Source of the DNA: Candidatus Andeanibacterium colombiense
GTDB taxonomy: Bacteria > Pseudomonadota > Alphaproteobacteria > Sphingomonadales > Sphingomonadaceae
Assembly (NCBI GenBank): GCA_029202985.1
Contig: CP119316.1
Location: forward strand, 1 to 64,000
Direction of reading: 5' to 3'
Length of the DNA: 64,000 bases
The translations under genes and the position numbers were made by a program. Position 1 is the first letter of the stretch. Each line of letters begins with the position of its first letter. Below are positions 52,510-60,437 of this stretch, one piece after another. The notes beneath the pieces were generated by a model. It ran no database searches. It saw nothing but the letters and a program-made list of their open reading frames with translations, and was not told the DNA's origin.

Positions 52510-54174
52510 TTAGCCGGCGGCGCGCTTGTCCGTATGCCGGACGGGTCTTGCCGGAGCGAGTTCGGGTTCCAGCGCGAGCAGATCCGCCGCCGCGAGCCGG
52601 TCGAGCGTCATCTCGGCATTCTCCGGCCGGCCATAGAGATAGCCCTGGCCCTTCAGCTGACCCATCGCCTTCATGATCCTGAGCACTTCGGCGTTCTCGA
52701 TCCCCTCGGCGGTGATCGGCAGGTCGAACCCGCGGCCGAGCGAGACGATCGCCTCGACGATCTTGATGTTGGCGCCGTCGCGGGCCAGCTCGGTCACGAA
52801 GCTGCGGTCGATCTTCAGCCGGTCGAACGGCAGCGAGCGCAATTGCGCGAGGCTGGAATAGCCGGTGCCGAAATCGTCGAGGCTGATCTGGATGCCCTGG
52901 TTCTTCAGGCTGGTGACGACCGAGCGGACCACGCCGACATTCTCGTGCAGGCAGCTTTCGGTGATCTCGATGTCGAGCCGGTGTGGCGGAAATCCGCTTT
53001 CGACCAGCAGCCGCAGCAGTTTCTGCGAGAACCACGGATCGCGCAGCTGGATCGGCGAGATGTTGATCGAAAGCGAGAGCTTCGGATTCCATTGCTTCGC
53101 GTCTTCGAGTGCCTGCTTGATCAGGAACTCGGAAAGCTCGGCGATCACGCCGATGTCCTCGGCGATCGGGATGAAGATCTCAGGGCTGACCAGCCCGAAT
53201 TTCGGCGAGTTCCAGCGCGCGAGCATCTCGAACCCGACCAACTCGCCCGAGGCGAGGTCGATCTGCTGTTCGTAGAACGGCACGAATTCGCCCTTGGGGA
53301 TGCCGGCGCGGATGCCGGTCTCGAGCTCATTGCGGAAGCGCAATTCGCTTTCCATCGTCGGCTCGAACCAGGCGTAGCCGTCCCGTCCGCGCTTCTTCGC
53401 ATGGTACATCGCGATATCGGCATGGTGGAGCAGCGACTGGGCGCAGTCCTCGGCCGTCTCGGGCGCGGGGCTCTCGATCGTGCGAGCGAGCCCGGCCGAC
53501 ATCGAGACATGAATGCTCTTGCTGTCGATCTCGACCGGTTTGCCCGCGGCTTCGATCAGCGCCACCGCCAACTGGTCGAGCTTGTCCGGGGTGCGGCGGT
53601 CATAAGGCACGACCAGCGCGAATTCGTCGCCGCCGAGCCGCGCGGCGACACCGCCCGGCGGGGTGAAGGCCTCGATCCGCCGGGCGGTCTCGGTCAGCAC
53701 CAGATCGCCCGCTTTGTGTCCGTGGAGGTCGTTGATCTGCTTGAAATTGTCGAGGTCGAGCATCAGCACTGCCGCGCCCTGGTTGGTCTCGCACACTTCG
53801 GTGACGAGCCGGGCGGAAGCGGGGACGAAGCTGCGGCGGTTGAGCAGCCCGGTCAGCGCATCGGTCTCGGCTAGCAGGCGGGCATTTTCCTCGGCCTTGC
53901 GGCGTTCGCCGACTTCCTTGGTCAGCTCGACATAGCGGCGCCAGCCGAAGATGATCAGCGCGATGTTGAGCAGCAGCGCATTGGTGATCAGCGTATCGGG
54001 GCCACGGCCCGCGCCGAGCCACGCGCGCACGATCTGGGGCAGGACGGTGCCGCCGGTGCCGACGAACAGGATCAGCGCCGCCATTGCCACTCCGAGCGCG
54101 ACCACGTCGTGTTCCGCACGGCCCACGTTCTTGTCGGCTGGCCCGGTGGTCTGGCTGGCTTCGGTCAATTTCAT
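52510..54174 (-). CDS. GGDEF-EAL c-di-GMP protein with two membrane helices
   Basis: A 554-residue protein. Two membrane helices lie near residues 22-45 and 60-78 followed by a coiled linker (VELTKEVGERRKAEENARLLAETDALTGLLNRRSF). GGDEF is intact at residues 181-185. The EAL signature is EML (Glu316 in GFEMLARW), a common active variant; SINISPIQL, IEITES, SLDDFGTGYSS, KIDRSFV, TAEGIEN and GQGYLYGRP are all present. It may therefore both make and degrade c-di-GMP. It is separate from dapF by 40 bases on the same strand. Confidence 0.9.
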   Translation of the reverse strand: MKLTEASQTTGPADKNVGRAEHDVVALGVAMAALILFVGTGGTVLPQIVRAWLGAGRGPDTLITNALLLNIALIIFGWRRYVELTKEVGERRKAEENARLLAETDALTGLLNRRSFVPASARLVTEVCETNQGAAVLMLDLDNFKQINDLHGHKAGDLVLTETARRIEAFTPPGGVAARLGGDEFALVVPYDRRTPDKLDQLAVALIEAAGKPVEIDSKSIHVSMSAGLARTIESPAPETAEDCAQSLLHHADIAMYHAKKRGRDGYAWFEPTMESELRFRNELETGIRAGIPKGEFVPFYEQQIDLASGELVGFEMLARWNSPKFGLVSPEIFIPIAEDIGVIAELSEFLIKQALEDAKQWNPKLSLSINISPIQLRDPWFSQKLLRLLVESGFPPHRLDIEITESCLHENVGVVRSVVTSLKNQGIQISLDDFGTGYSSLAQLRSLPFDRLKIDRSFVTELARDGANIKIVEAIVSLGRGFDLPITAEGIENAEVLRIMKAMGQLKGQGYLYGRPENAEMTLDRLAAADLLALEPELAPARPVRHTDKRAAG

Positions 54175-54295
54175 GGGCCCCTGTTACAGCTCTGCATATT
54201 GCTCAACGTGTTGAAATTTTGGTTAATGCGGCGATCACTTTGATTTCGCGATGTTTCCATGATCTAGGGAATCCGCCGGATCAGGAGGAACGATG

Positions 54296-54709
54296 ATGGC
54301 GCGGAATTACTGGCTGATGAAATCGGAACCGGACGCCTATTCGTGGGACGATCTCGTCGCCGAGGGCGAGGGCACCTGGGACGGGGTGCGCAATCACCGC
54401 GCGGCGAACAATCTGCGCGCGATGAAGCCGGGCGACCACGCGTTCTTCTATCATTCGAACATCGGACTTGAGATTGTCGGCATCGCCGAGATCAGCCAAT
54501 CCGGCCTGACAGACCCGAGCGACCCGGACGGCAAGTGGGCGGCGGTGAAGCTGAAGCCGGTCGAGAAGCTCCCCCGGGCGGTCACCCTGAAGGAAATCAA
54601 GGCGACGCCGGCGCTGGCCGAGATGGAGCTGGTCAAGCTTTCGCGCCTGTCCGTGGGTGAAGTGCGCCCGGACGAATGGAAGCTGATTCTTTCGATGGCG
54701 AAGAAATAA
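54296..54709 (+). CDS. EVE domain-containing protein
   Basis: A 137-residue protein with a single EVE (PUA-like) fold: ARNYWLMKSEPDAYSWDDL, TWDGVRNHRAANNLRAMKPGDHAFFYHSNIG, and GIAEISQSGLTDP. EVE domains bind modified DNA or RNA bases; bacterial stand-alone forms are of unknown role. Two ATG codons lie at 54293 and 54296; AGGAGG at 54283-54288 fits the second better. Confidence 0.92.
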   Translation: MARNYWLMKSEPDAYSWDDLVAEGEGTWDGVRNHRAANNLRAMKPGDHAFFYHSNIGLEIVGIAEISQSGLTDPSDPDGKWAAVKLKPVEKLPRAVTLKEIKATPALAEMELVKLSRLSVGEVRPDEWKLILSMAKK

Positions 54710-54714
54710 GGCCC

Positions 54715-54739
54715 GGAACTTCACGCGGTTCTCCCCGTT
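54715..54739 (+). promoter_or_regulatory. EcfG-type general stress promoter of csbD
   Basis: GGAAC at 54715-54719, a 16-base spacer, and CGTT at 54736-54739 match the EcfG consensus exactly. It starts six bases after the EVE gene and lies 53 bases before the CsbD ATG. Confidence 0.7.
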
Positions 54740-54791
54740 TCACAGGGGCAGGGCGATTCCCCCCGATCGCCTTTGAACCAGGAGAATTCCG

Positions 54792-54962
54792 ATGGGTGAA
54801 CTGATCGACAAGGCCAAGGGTATCGGCAACGAAATCGCCGGCAAGGTGAAGCAGCAGTCCAACGACGAAGATACCCAGGCCGAAGGCTTCGTGCAGGAAC
54901 GCAAGGGCGAAGCCCAGGGCCTCAAGGGCAAGATCGAAGGCGCCCTCGGCAACAAGATTTGA
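54792..54962 (+). CDS. CsbD family stress-response protein
   Basis: A 56-residue hydrophilic protein of the CsbD/YjbJ family: GELIDKAKGIGNEIAGKVKQQSNDEDTQAEGFVQERKGEAQGLKGKIEGALGNKI, two imperfect repeats of the GxxxEAxGK type. The family is strongly induced in general stress responses (sigma-B in Bacillus), but its molecular role is unknown. AGGAG lies upstream. A perfect EcfG promoter is upstream and a strong terminator downstream, so it is a single-gene unit. Confidence 0.92.
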   Translation: MGELIDKAKGIGNEIAGKVKQQSNDEDTQAEGFVQERKGEAQGLKGKIEGALGNKI

Positions 54963-54984
54963 ACGCCGCCGCTTGGCGTTAAAG

Positions 54985-55020
54985 CAAAGGGCCGTCCGCG
55001 AGGGCGGCCCTTTGTTTTTG
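54985..55020. terminator. Rho-independent terminator after csbD
   Basis: The stem CAAAGGGCCG pairs with CGGCCCTTTG around a ten-base loop and is followed by TTTTTG. Confidence 0.86.
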
Positions 55021-55080
55021 ATGGAGCGTTGGCCTTCTATTCCTCCGCCATTCCGATTAATCCGTCATACCTCTCTACCC

Positions 55081-55223
55081 CGTCATCCTGAACTTGTTTC
55101 AGGATCCATCGGGCGGCATTCCCCTAGGTTAGCCTTACCGGAAGGTGCTGGCGGATAGCGCCGGCCTAACCGCGCTTCCCGATCATCCGGAGAAATGGAT
55201 TCTGAAACAAGTTCAGGATGACG
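55081..55223. repeat. Palindromic intergenic repeat, family B, copy 2
   Basis: A 143-base element with the same ends as the copy at 13362-13454 (CGTCATCCTGAACTTG and its complement) but a longer centre. It occupies most of the 287-base gap between csbD and the ThDP enzyme gene; I see no gene there. Confidence 0.85.
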
Positions 55224-55249
55224 GGAGAGGGGCGGGGCTGGCAACCGCT

Positions 55250-56908
55250 TTACTTCGAGCGCAGTCCCGCGACCGTCTGCCCCGCTGCATTTAGCCGCTC
55301 GATATCGGTAACCAGATGCAGCAGGCGCAAGCCCTTGCGGCCAAGTGCATCCTCCAATGCCGGCGCGAACTCGTCCGTCGTCTCGACCCGTGCAGCCCAG
55401 CCGCCATAGGCACGGCCGAGCGCGGCAAAGTCCGGATTGGTCAGCGCGGTCGCCGATATCCTCCCCGGGAATTCGCGCTCCTGGTGCATCCGGATCGTGC
55501 CGTAGGTGGAATTGTCGACCACGATCACCAGCAGGTCTAATCCATATTGCGCGGCGGTCGCCAGTTCCTGACCATTCATCAGGAAATCGCCGTCGCCGGC
55601 CACCGCCAGCACGGTCCGTTCGGGCAGGCGCAGTTTCGCGGCGACCGAGGCCGGTACGCCGTAGCCCATCGCGCCGCAGGTCGGGGCGAGCTGCGAGGGA
55701 AAACCTTCATAGGGCCAGTAGCGGTGCCACCAGCCGGAGAAATTGCCCGCGCCGTTACAGATCACGCTGTCGGCCGGGAGCTTGTCGCGCAGAGTGGCGA
55801 CCACGCGCGCGAGATCGAGCTGCGTGCCGTCCTCGCCCGGGGTGCTGAAGGTCTTCCATTCGGCATGGGCCTGCTTGCCGGCAGCGAACGGCACGACCTC
55901 GTCCGCCCACATCGCGGCGACCTCGGCGAATTCGCCCATGTCGGCGCACAGCGCTAGGTTGGTGCGATAGACCCGGCCGAGTTCCTCGGGATCGGGATGG
56001 ACGTGGATCAGGATCTGGTCCGGATGCTCGGGGGTGACCAATTCGTAGCCATCGGTGGTGGCCTCGCCCAGCCGGGCGCCGACGACCAGCAGAAGATCGG
56101 CCGCCTTGATCCGCTCGACCAGCTTCGGGTTCGGACCATAGCCGAGATTGCCGGCATAGACCGGGGACGATGGCGGCACCGCGTCCTGCCGCCGGAAGGC
56201 GGTCGCGGCCGGCAGGCCGATGCTTTCGGCGAAGTGGGTGAAGTATTCGCGCGCCTTGGCGTTCCAGCCGGCCCCGCCGACGATCGCGACCGGGGCCGCG
56301 GCGTCTTCGAGCAGCTTGAGCATCGTCTGGATGGAATCGGGGCAGGGCGCCTGCGCCGGGCGGACCACCGCCGGGCGGGGCTTGCCGGTAACCGGCAGGC
56401 TCAGCATGTCCTCGGGCAGAGCCAGCACCACCGGGCCGGGGCGTCCGTTGACCGCGACCGCATATGCCCGCGCGATATATTCGGGGATGCGCGCCGGATC
56501 GTCGATCCGGGCGGCCCATTTGGCGATGGGCGAGAAGAACGCAGCGAAATCGACTTCCTGGAAACCCTCGCGGTCGCGCATATGGCTGTCGACGTCGCCG
56601 ACGAACAGGATCATCGGCTGGGAATCCTGGAATGCGACATGCACGCCGATGCTGGCATTGGTCGCGCCCGGGCCGCGGGTAACGAAGCACACGCCGGGCT
56701 TGCCGGTGATCGATCCGTCGGCGCAGGCCATGAATGCGGCCCCGCCTTCCTGGCGGCAGACAACGGTCTCGATCGAAGGCGTGTCGTGCAGCGCGTCCAG
56801 CACCGGCAGGAAGCTCTCTCCCGGAACGGTGAAGATGCGGTCGCAGCCTTGCGCTTCGAGGCAATCGACCAGCAGGCGCGCGGCGCTCAAGGATTTGGTT
56901 TCATTCAT
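55250..56908 (-). CDS. Thiamine-diphosphate-dependent enzyme, acetolactate synthase-like
   Basis: A 552-residue enzyme of the IlvB-like ThDP family. The PYR domain has FTVPGESFLPVLDAL and the catalytic Glu in CRQEGGAAFMACADG. The PP domain has the ThDP/Mg motif from GDGDFLMNGQELATAAQYGLDLLVIVVDNSTYG. It differs from biosynthetic IlvB and has no adjacent small subunit, so it is probably a catabolic ThDP lyase, carboligase or decarboxylase; the substrate is unknown. The ATG at 56908 is chosen over an upstream start at 56956. Confidence 0.88.
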   Translation of the reverse strand: MNETKSLSAARLLVDCLEAQGCDRIFTVPGESFLPVLDALHDTPSIETVVCRQEGGAAFMACADGSITGKPGVCFVTRGPGATNASIGVHVAFQDSQPMILFVGDVDSHMRDREGFQEVDFAAFFSPIAKWAARIDDPARIPEYIARAYAVAVNGRPGPVVLALPEDMLSLPVTGKPRPAVVRPAQAPCPDSIQTMLKLLEDAAAPVAIVGGAGWNAKAREYFTHFAESIGLPAATAFRRQDAVPPSSPVYAGNLGYGPNPKLVERIKAADLLLVVGARLGEATTDGYELVTPEHPDQILIHVHPDPEELGRVYRTNLALCADMGEFAEVAAMWADEVVPFAAGKQAHAEWKTFSTPGEDGTQLDLARVVATLRDKLPADSVICNGAGNFSGWWHRYWPYEGFPSQLAPTCGAMGYGVPASVAAKLRLPERTVLAVAGDGDFLMNGQELATAAQYGLDLLVIVVDNSTYGTIRMHQEREFPGRISATALTNPDFAALGRAYGGWAARVETTDEFAPALEDALGRKGLRLLHLVTDIERLNAAGQTVAGLRSK

Positions 56909-57042
56909 TACCGAGGCTCTAGCGGGCGGCGGCGCGGCGGGCAATCGCGGGATCAAGCATGAACGCTCGGGGTTAATGTCCCGTCCTGCGACGGTGGATA
57001 GACCGCCCTTGGCGATGGTTACTTTCGGGTTAAGCTGGCGGC

Positions 57043-57234
57043 ATGAGACGTTCGCTGGTCCTGACCGACGAATCCGCCCGGCACCCGTTCCGGGTGGCGC
57101 TTCCGCCCCATGTGCGAAGCGGCGGCGAACCTCTCGCGATCCGGCGAGGCTGGTGGCTGACCGCTCAGGATCTGCGCGATTTCCTGCTGGCCTATTGCGC
57201 GTGCCTGCTGGCAGTGACGGTGTTCATCGCCTGA
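57043..57234 (+). CDS. Small protein with C-terminal membrane helix, unknown function
   Basis: A 63-residue hypothetical protein: basic N-terminal half (MRRSLVLTDESARHPFRVALPPHVRSGGEPLAIRRGWWLTAQDLRDF) and one hydrophobic segment at the end (LLAYCACLLAVTVFIA). It could be a tail-anchored small membrane protein. There is only a weak ribosome-binding site and no family match that I recognise, so it may be a chance frame. Confidence 0.45.
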   Translation: MRRSLVLTDESARHPFRVALPPHVRSGGEPLAIRRGWWLTAQDLRDFLLAYCACLLAVTVFIA

Positions 57235-57243
57235 GCGGCGAGA

Positions 57244-58557
57244 TCAGGCGGCTTCGGCGGGTTTTTCCGCCTTGTAGAGCAATTGCGCGAGCCAGGCCGA
57301 AACCAGGCACATCGCCGCGCTCAGCATCACCTGCTCGGTGATCGGCACGCCCAGCGCGCTGAGGCTGACCGCGAGCAGCGATCCGACCACCATCGCGCCC
57401 GAATTGACGATGTTGTTCGCCGCCACCGTGCGCGCGGCCTGGCTCGGATCGACCTTGGTGGTAAGGAATGCGTAGAGCGGGACCACGAACATCCCGCCCG
57501 AGATCGCGATCAGCAGCAGGGTCGCGAGCACCGCGATGGCGAGCGGATGCGAGATGAATTCGCTGACGTCCATCAGGGTGGTCGAAGTGGTGGTCGCCTG
57601 CCATTCGTGGCAGATCAGCCAGAACAGCGCGACGAACAGCCCCATCACGATCACGCACGCCGGCGCATAGCGGGCCGAGACCCGACCCTTGAGCAGCGCA
57701 TTGATCGAAACCGAACCGATCGCGATCCCGATCGAGAACATCACCAGGAACAGGCTCGCGACTTCCTTCGAGGCGTAGAGCACGTTCTTGGCGAGCGGCG
57801 GGAACTGGATGAACAGCACCGCGCCGATGGTCCAGAAGAAGCTGATCGCGAGGATCGCGAGGAACACTTCGCGATCGTGGGTGGTGCCGCGGATCAGTTC
57901 GACCGACGAGCGCCAGACATTGCGGTCGATCGGCTGCCGCGGAACTTCCGGAGGGGCGGGGGGCACCTGCTTGCTGGTGAAATAGCCGACGATCGCGGTT
58001 ACGACCACCGCGCCCGCGGCCCATTCGACCGGAATCCAGCCCGCCAGGATCGTGCCGAACAGGATCGCGATATAGGTCCCCGCCTCGACCAGCCCGGTCC
58101 CGGCGAGCACTTCATCCTTCTCGAGGTGCTGCGGCAGGATCGCATATTTGATCGGGCCGAAGAAGGTCGAATGGATGCCCATCGCGAACAGCGCGAGCAG
58201 CATCAGCGGAATCGCCACCGTGTGGGTCAGCATGCCCTTCCACGCCATCGCCAGTCCGATCGCGCCGCACAGCATGATGAAGATCTCGGCGAGCTTGATC
58301 CAGCGAATGATCTTCGCCTTGTCGCGCATATCCGCCAGCTGGCCCGACAGCGCGGAGAGGATGAAGAACGGCAGGATGAACAGGCCGGAGGCGACCGCGC
58401 TGAACTGCGCCTCGGCCGCTTCGGACTGATAGACGCTGTAGACGACGAACAGCACCATCGCGTTTTTGAAGAGATTGTCGTTGAACGCGTTGAGCAACTG
58501 GGTCGCGAACAGCGGCAGGAAGCGCCTTTGTCTCAGCAAATGGGTGGTGGTCGTCAT
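57244..58557 (-). CDS. MFS transporter, LplT-like
   Basis: A 437-residue major facilitator with 12 membrane helices. RRFLPLFATQLLNAFNDNLFKNAMVLFVVYSVY, SGQLADMRDKAKIIRWIKLAEI and MGIHSTFFGPIKYAILPQHL resemble LplT, the lysophospholipid flippase, and its relatives fused to acyl-ACP synthetases. The acyltransferase partner is not adjacent. The ATG at 58557 fits the family; the frame continues 66 codons upstream without family character. It is divergent from pgsA. Confidence 0.85.
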   Translation of the reverse strand: MTTTTHLLRQRRFLPLFATQLLNAFNDNLFKNAMVLFVVYSVYQSEAAEAQFSAVASGLFILPFFILSALSGQLADMRDKAKIIRWIKLAEIFIMLCGAIGLAMAWKGMLTHTVAIPLMLLALFAMGIHSTFFGPIKYAILPQHLEKDEVLAGTGLVEAGTYIAILFGTILAGWIPVEWAAGAVVVTAIVGYFTSKQVPPAPPEVPRQPIDRNVWRSSVELIRGTTHDREVFLAILAISFFWTIGAVLFIQFPPLAKNVLYASKEVASLFLVMFSIGIAIGSVSINALLKGRVSARYAPACVIVMGLFVALFWLICHEWQATTTSTTLMDVSEFISHPLAIAVLATLLLIAISGGMFVVPLYAFLTTKVDPSQAARTVAANNIVNSGAMVVGSLLAVSLSALGVPITEQVMLSAAMCLVSAWLAQLLYKAEKPAEAA

Positions 58558-58666
58558 GCGGCCCCGGTAGCAACCTCTTGAAGCGCCCCGTCTAGCGGCA
58601 TCAGAAAGGGGGACAAGGGGCAAGTGGCGCTTTTTCGCCAGGCCTGTGCATTGTATGGGGGCGATC

Positions 58667-59242
58667 ATGTTGACGTTGCCGAATATTCTCACCCTTTCGC
58701 GGATCGTGACCGTGCCCCTGCTGATCGCGCTGATGTGGTGGCCGGGCTGGACCACCGGCTATGCCTTCGCTTTCGCGCTCTACTGCCTGATGGGCATCAC
58801 CGACTATTTCGACGGCTATCTCGCGCGGTCGAGCGGAACGGTGTCGAAGCTCGGGATATTCCTCGACCCGATCGCCGACAAGATCATGGTCGCCGCGGTG
58901 ATCCTGATCCTGGTCCACAACCGCGATATCCACGGCTGGAACGTGATCCCGGCGCTGGTGATCCTGCTGCGCGAGATCGCGGTTTCCGGCCTCCGGGAAT
59001 TCCTCGCCGGGCTCAAGGTCTCGATCCCGGTCTCGCAGCTCGCCAAGTGGAAGACGACCCTGCAGCTCGTTTCGCTCGGATCGCTGGTGCTGATGGGCGC
59101 GGTGCCCGGCTGGTCGGTCCCGTTCACCGGCGGCTGGATCAACCCCACCACGGTCGGCTTCACCACGCTGTGGGGCGCGGCGGCACTGACTTTGCTGACC
59201 GGCTGGGACTATTTGCGGGTCGGCCTCAAGCACATGGACTAG
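58667..59242 (+). CDS. pgsA: CDP-diacylglycerol--glycerol-3-phosphate 3-phosphatidyltransferase
   Basis: A 191-residue CDP-alcohol phosphatidyltransferase that makes phosphatidylglycerol phosphate. The motif DG-x2-AR-x8-G-x3-D-x3-D is in DYFDGYLARSSGTVSKLG followed by IFLDPIADK. MLTLPNILTLSRIVTVPLL starts it. Four or five membrane segments are seen. The ATG at 58667 is chosen because GGGGGC lies upstream. Its stop overlaps the convergent FlbD-like gene by four bases. Confidence 0.94.
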   Translation: MLTLPNILTLSRIVTVPLLIALMWWPGWTTGYAFAFALYCLMGITDYFDGYLARSSGTVSKLGIFLDPIADKIMVAAVILILVHNRDIHGWNVIPALVILLREIAVSGLREFLAGLKVSIPVSQLAKWKTTLQLVSLGSLVLMGAVPGWSVPFTGGWINPTTVGFTTLWGAAALTLLTGWDYLRVGLKHMD

Positions 59243-59439
59243 GTTTCCGGCGGAAACCGCAGGTCGGAATGGGTGAAGTTCAACCGTTCCAGCACTTCGT
59301 CGAGCGGTTCGATCACCGTCACGGTGCGGCCCTGGCCGAAGCGGATGCGGGTGCCGTCGCTGGCCGAGGTGACGAAGGTTACCTGCTTCGCGTTGACGAC
59401 TGTCGGCAGGCGATCGATCGCGGTAAGTTTGATGAACAT
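59239..59439 (-). CDS. FlbD-like small protein, unknown function
   Basis: A 66-residue protein: MFIKLTAIDRLPTVVNAKQVTFVTSASDGTRIRFGQGRTVTVIEPLDEVLERL. The pattern IKLT-x8-9-N-x3-V and the closing V-x-E-x-x-D/E-V-x-x-x-I/L match the strand-strand-helix plan of the FlbD family, but no flagellar gene is nearby, so a motility role is not implied. The ATG at 59439 has TTGGGAG eight bases upstream. That ribosome-binding site lies inside a 9-bp hairpin (59446-59468), which suggests translational control. Confidence 0.68.
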   Translation of the reverse strand: MFIKLTAIDRLPTVVNAKQVTFVTSASDGTRIRFGQGRTVTVIEPLDEVLERLNFTHSDLRFPPET

Positions 59440-59445
59440 CGGATA

Positions 59446-59468
59446 TTCTCCCAATTATTTTGGGAGAA
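59446..59468 (-). promoter_or_regulatory. Hairpin that contains the ribosome-binding site of the FlbD-like gene
   Basis: The arms 59446-59454 and 59460-59468 (TTCTCCCAA and TTGGGAGAA) are perfect reverse complements around five A/T bases. In the minus-strand RNA the second arm carries GGGAG, eight bases before the ATG, so the hairpin would hide the ribosome-binding site until melted or bound. Confidence 0.55.
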
Positions 59469-59514
59469 CCTAACCGATCCGGGGCGATTTACCACGCGCA
59501 ATGCGCGGCGAAGT

Positions 59515-59928
59515 TTATGCGAGGACCGGGAAGCAGGCGATCGAGACCAGCTGGGTCGGCATCGCCGGGATCAGGCCTTCGACCGGCGAATGGAAATTCG
59601 CCCGGATCGTCACCGAGTTGGACGCGGCGTAGCCCTTGCAGGTGGTGTTGGTGACCGGGGTGACGTTGGTCGCCGCGATGGTGACGCCGAATCCGCCCGC
59701 GCGGTTGACCGCATAGGTCTTCTGCAGCGTGCTGCTGGTGCAGCCGGTGCCGACCGACATGCAGCGCGCAGTGGCATAGGCCACGTCGTTGAGCGTCTGG
59801 TGTATCCAGGCATAGCGGCTGAATTCTATGATCCCGAAGATCATCGCGAAGAAGATCGGCGCCAGGATCGCGAATTCCACCGCGGTCGCGGCGGTCTTGC
59901 AGCGCAGGAGAGGGCGCAGGAACGTCAT
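59515..59928 (-). CDS. TadE-like pseudopilin family protein (1)
   Basis: A 137-residue TadE-like protein: basic N-terminus, RCKTAATAVEFAILAPIFFAMIFGIIEFSRYAWIHQTLNDVAYATARC with a Glu at +5-like position after AVEF and one membrane helix, then a Cys-containing periplasmic domain (about four Cys). TadE/TadF are minor pseudopilins of Flp (Tad) pili. Overlaps the second TadE gene by four bases. No secretion ATPase or flp pilin gene is in the window. Confidence 0.85.
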   Translation of the reverse strand: MTFLRPLLRCKTAATAVEFAILAPIFFAMIFGIIEFSRYAWIHQTLNDVAYATARCMSVGTGCTSSTLQKTYAVNRAGGFGVTIAATNVTPVTNTTCKGYAASNSVTIRANFHSPVEGLIPAMPTQLVSIACFPVLA

Positions 59929-60437
59929 TGCAGCCGCACCGTCGCCTTTTGCGCGACCCTGGTCGGCATCACCATGCCCGCCGGCAGGATCATCGGCTGA
60001 TAGGGCCTGGTCGCGCTGATCGTCAGGTAATAGCCGGCGGTCGAGCCGGTGGTAACGCCCGAGCCGGTACAGGTCGATCCGCAGGCCGCGGCGACATAGG
60101 TCCCGTTCGATTTGAGGCAGGAGCAGGTGCGGTTGAGATTGGTGCAGCTGCCGGACGTGCCGTTGCAGCTGGTGGTGACGGTAAGCCCGGTGTCGCCCGC
60201 CAGCGCGCGGACATAGGGCTGCATATCGGTGAAATTGACATTGGTCCGGGTCGAAAAGGCCGAAACCGCCGCGGCCGAAACCGCTTCGTCGGCGGCGCTG
60301 CGCTGGAAATAGAACTGGGCGAAATCCATCCCGGACAATGCGACGAGGAAGAACAGCACGCTCCACAGCGAGAATTCGACCGCGGCCAAGCCGCTCTGGT
60401 CGGCCCTCAGCCGACGAAGGACAGGCAGCAGGCTCAT
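59925..60437 (-). CDS. TadE-like pseudopilin family protein (2)
   Basis: A 170-residue TadE/TadF-like protein. The N-terminal RADQSGLAAVEFSLWSVLFFLVALSGMDFAQFYFQRSAADEAVSAAAV contains the hydrophobic pilin-like helix and the AVEF Glu. The rest includes a Cys-rich stretch (SCNGTSGSCTNLNRTCSCLKSNGTYVAAACGSTC) with at least eight Cys. It overlaps both the TadG-like gene upstream and TadE(1) downstream by four bases. Long frames on this strand reaching 61376 are antiframe to the TadG gene. Confidence 0.85.
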   Translation of the reverse strand: MSLLPVLRRLRADQSGLAAVEFSLWSVLFFLVALSGMDFAQFYFQRSAADEAVSAAAVSAFSTRTNVNFTDMQPYVRALAGDTGLTVTTSCNGTSGSCTNLNRTCSCLKSNGTYVAAACGSTCTGSGVTTGSTAGYYLTISATRPYQPMILPAGMVMPTRVAQKATVRLQ

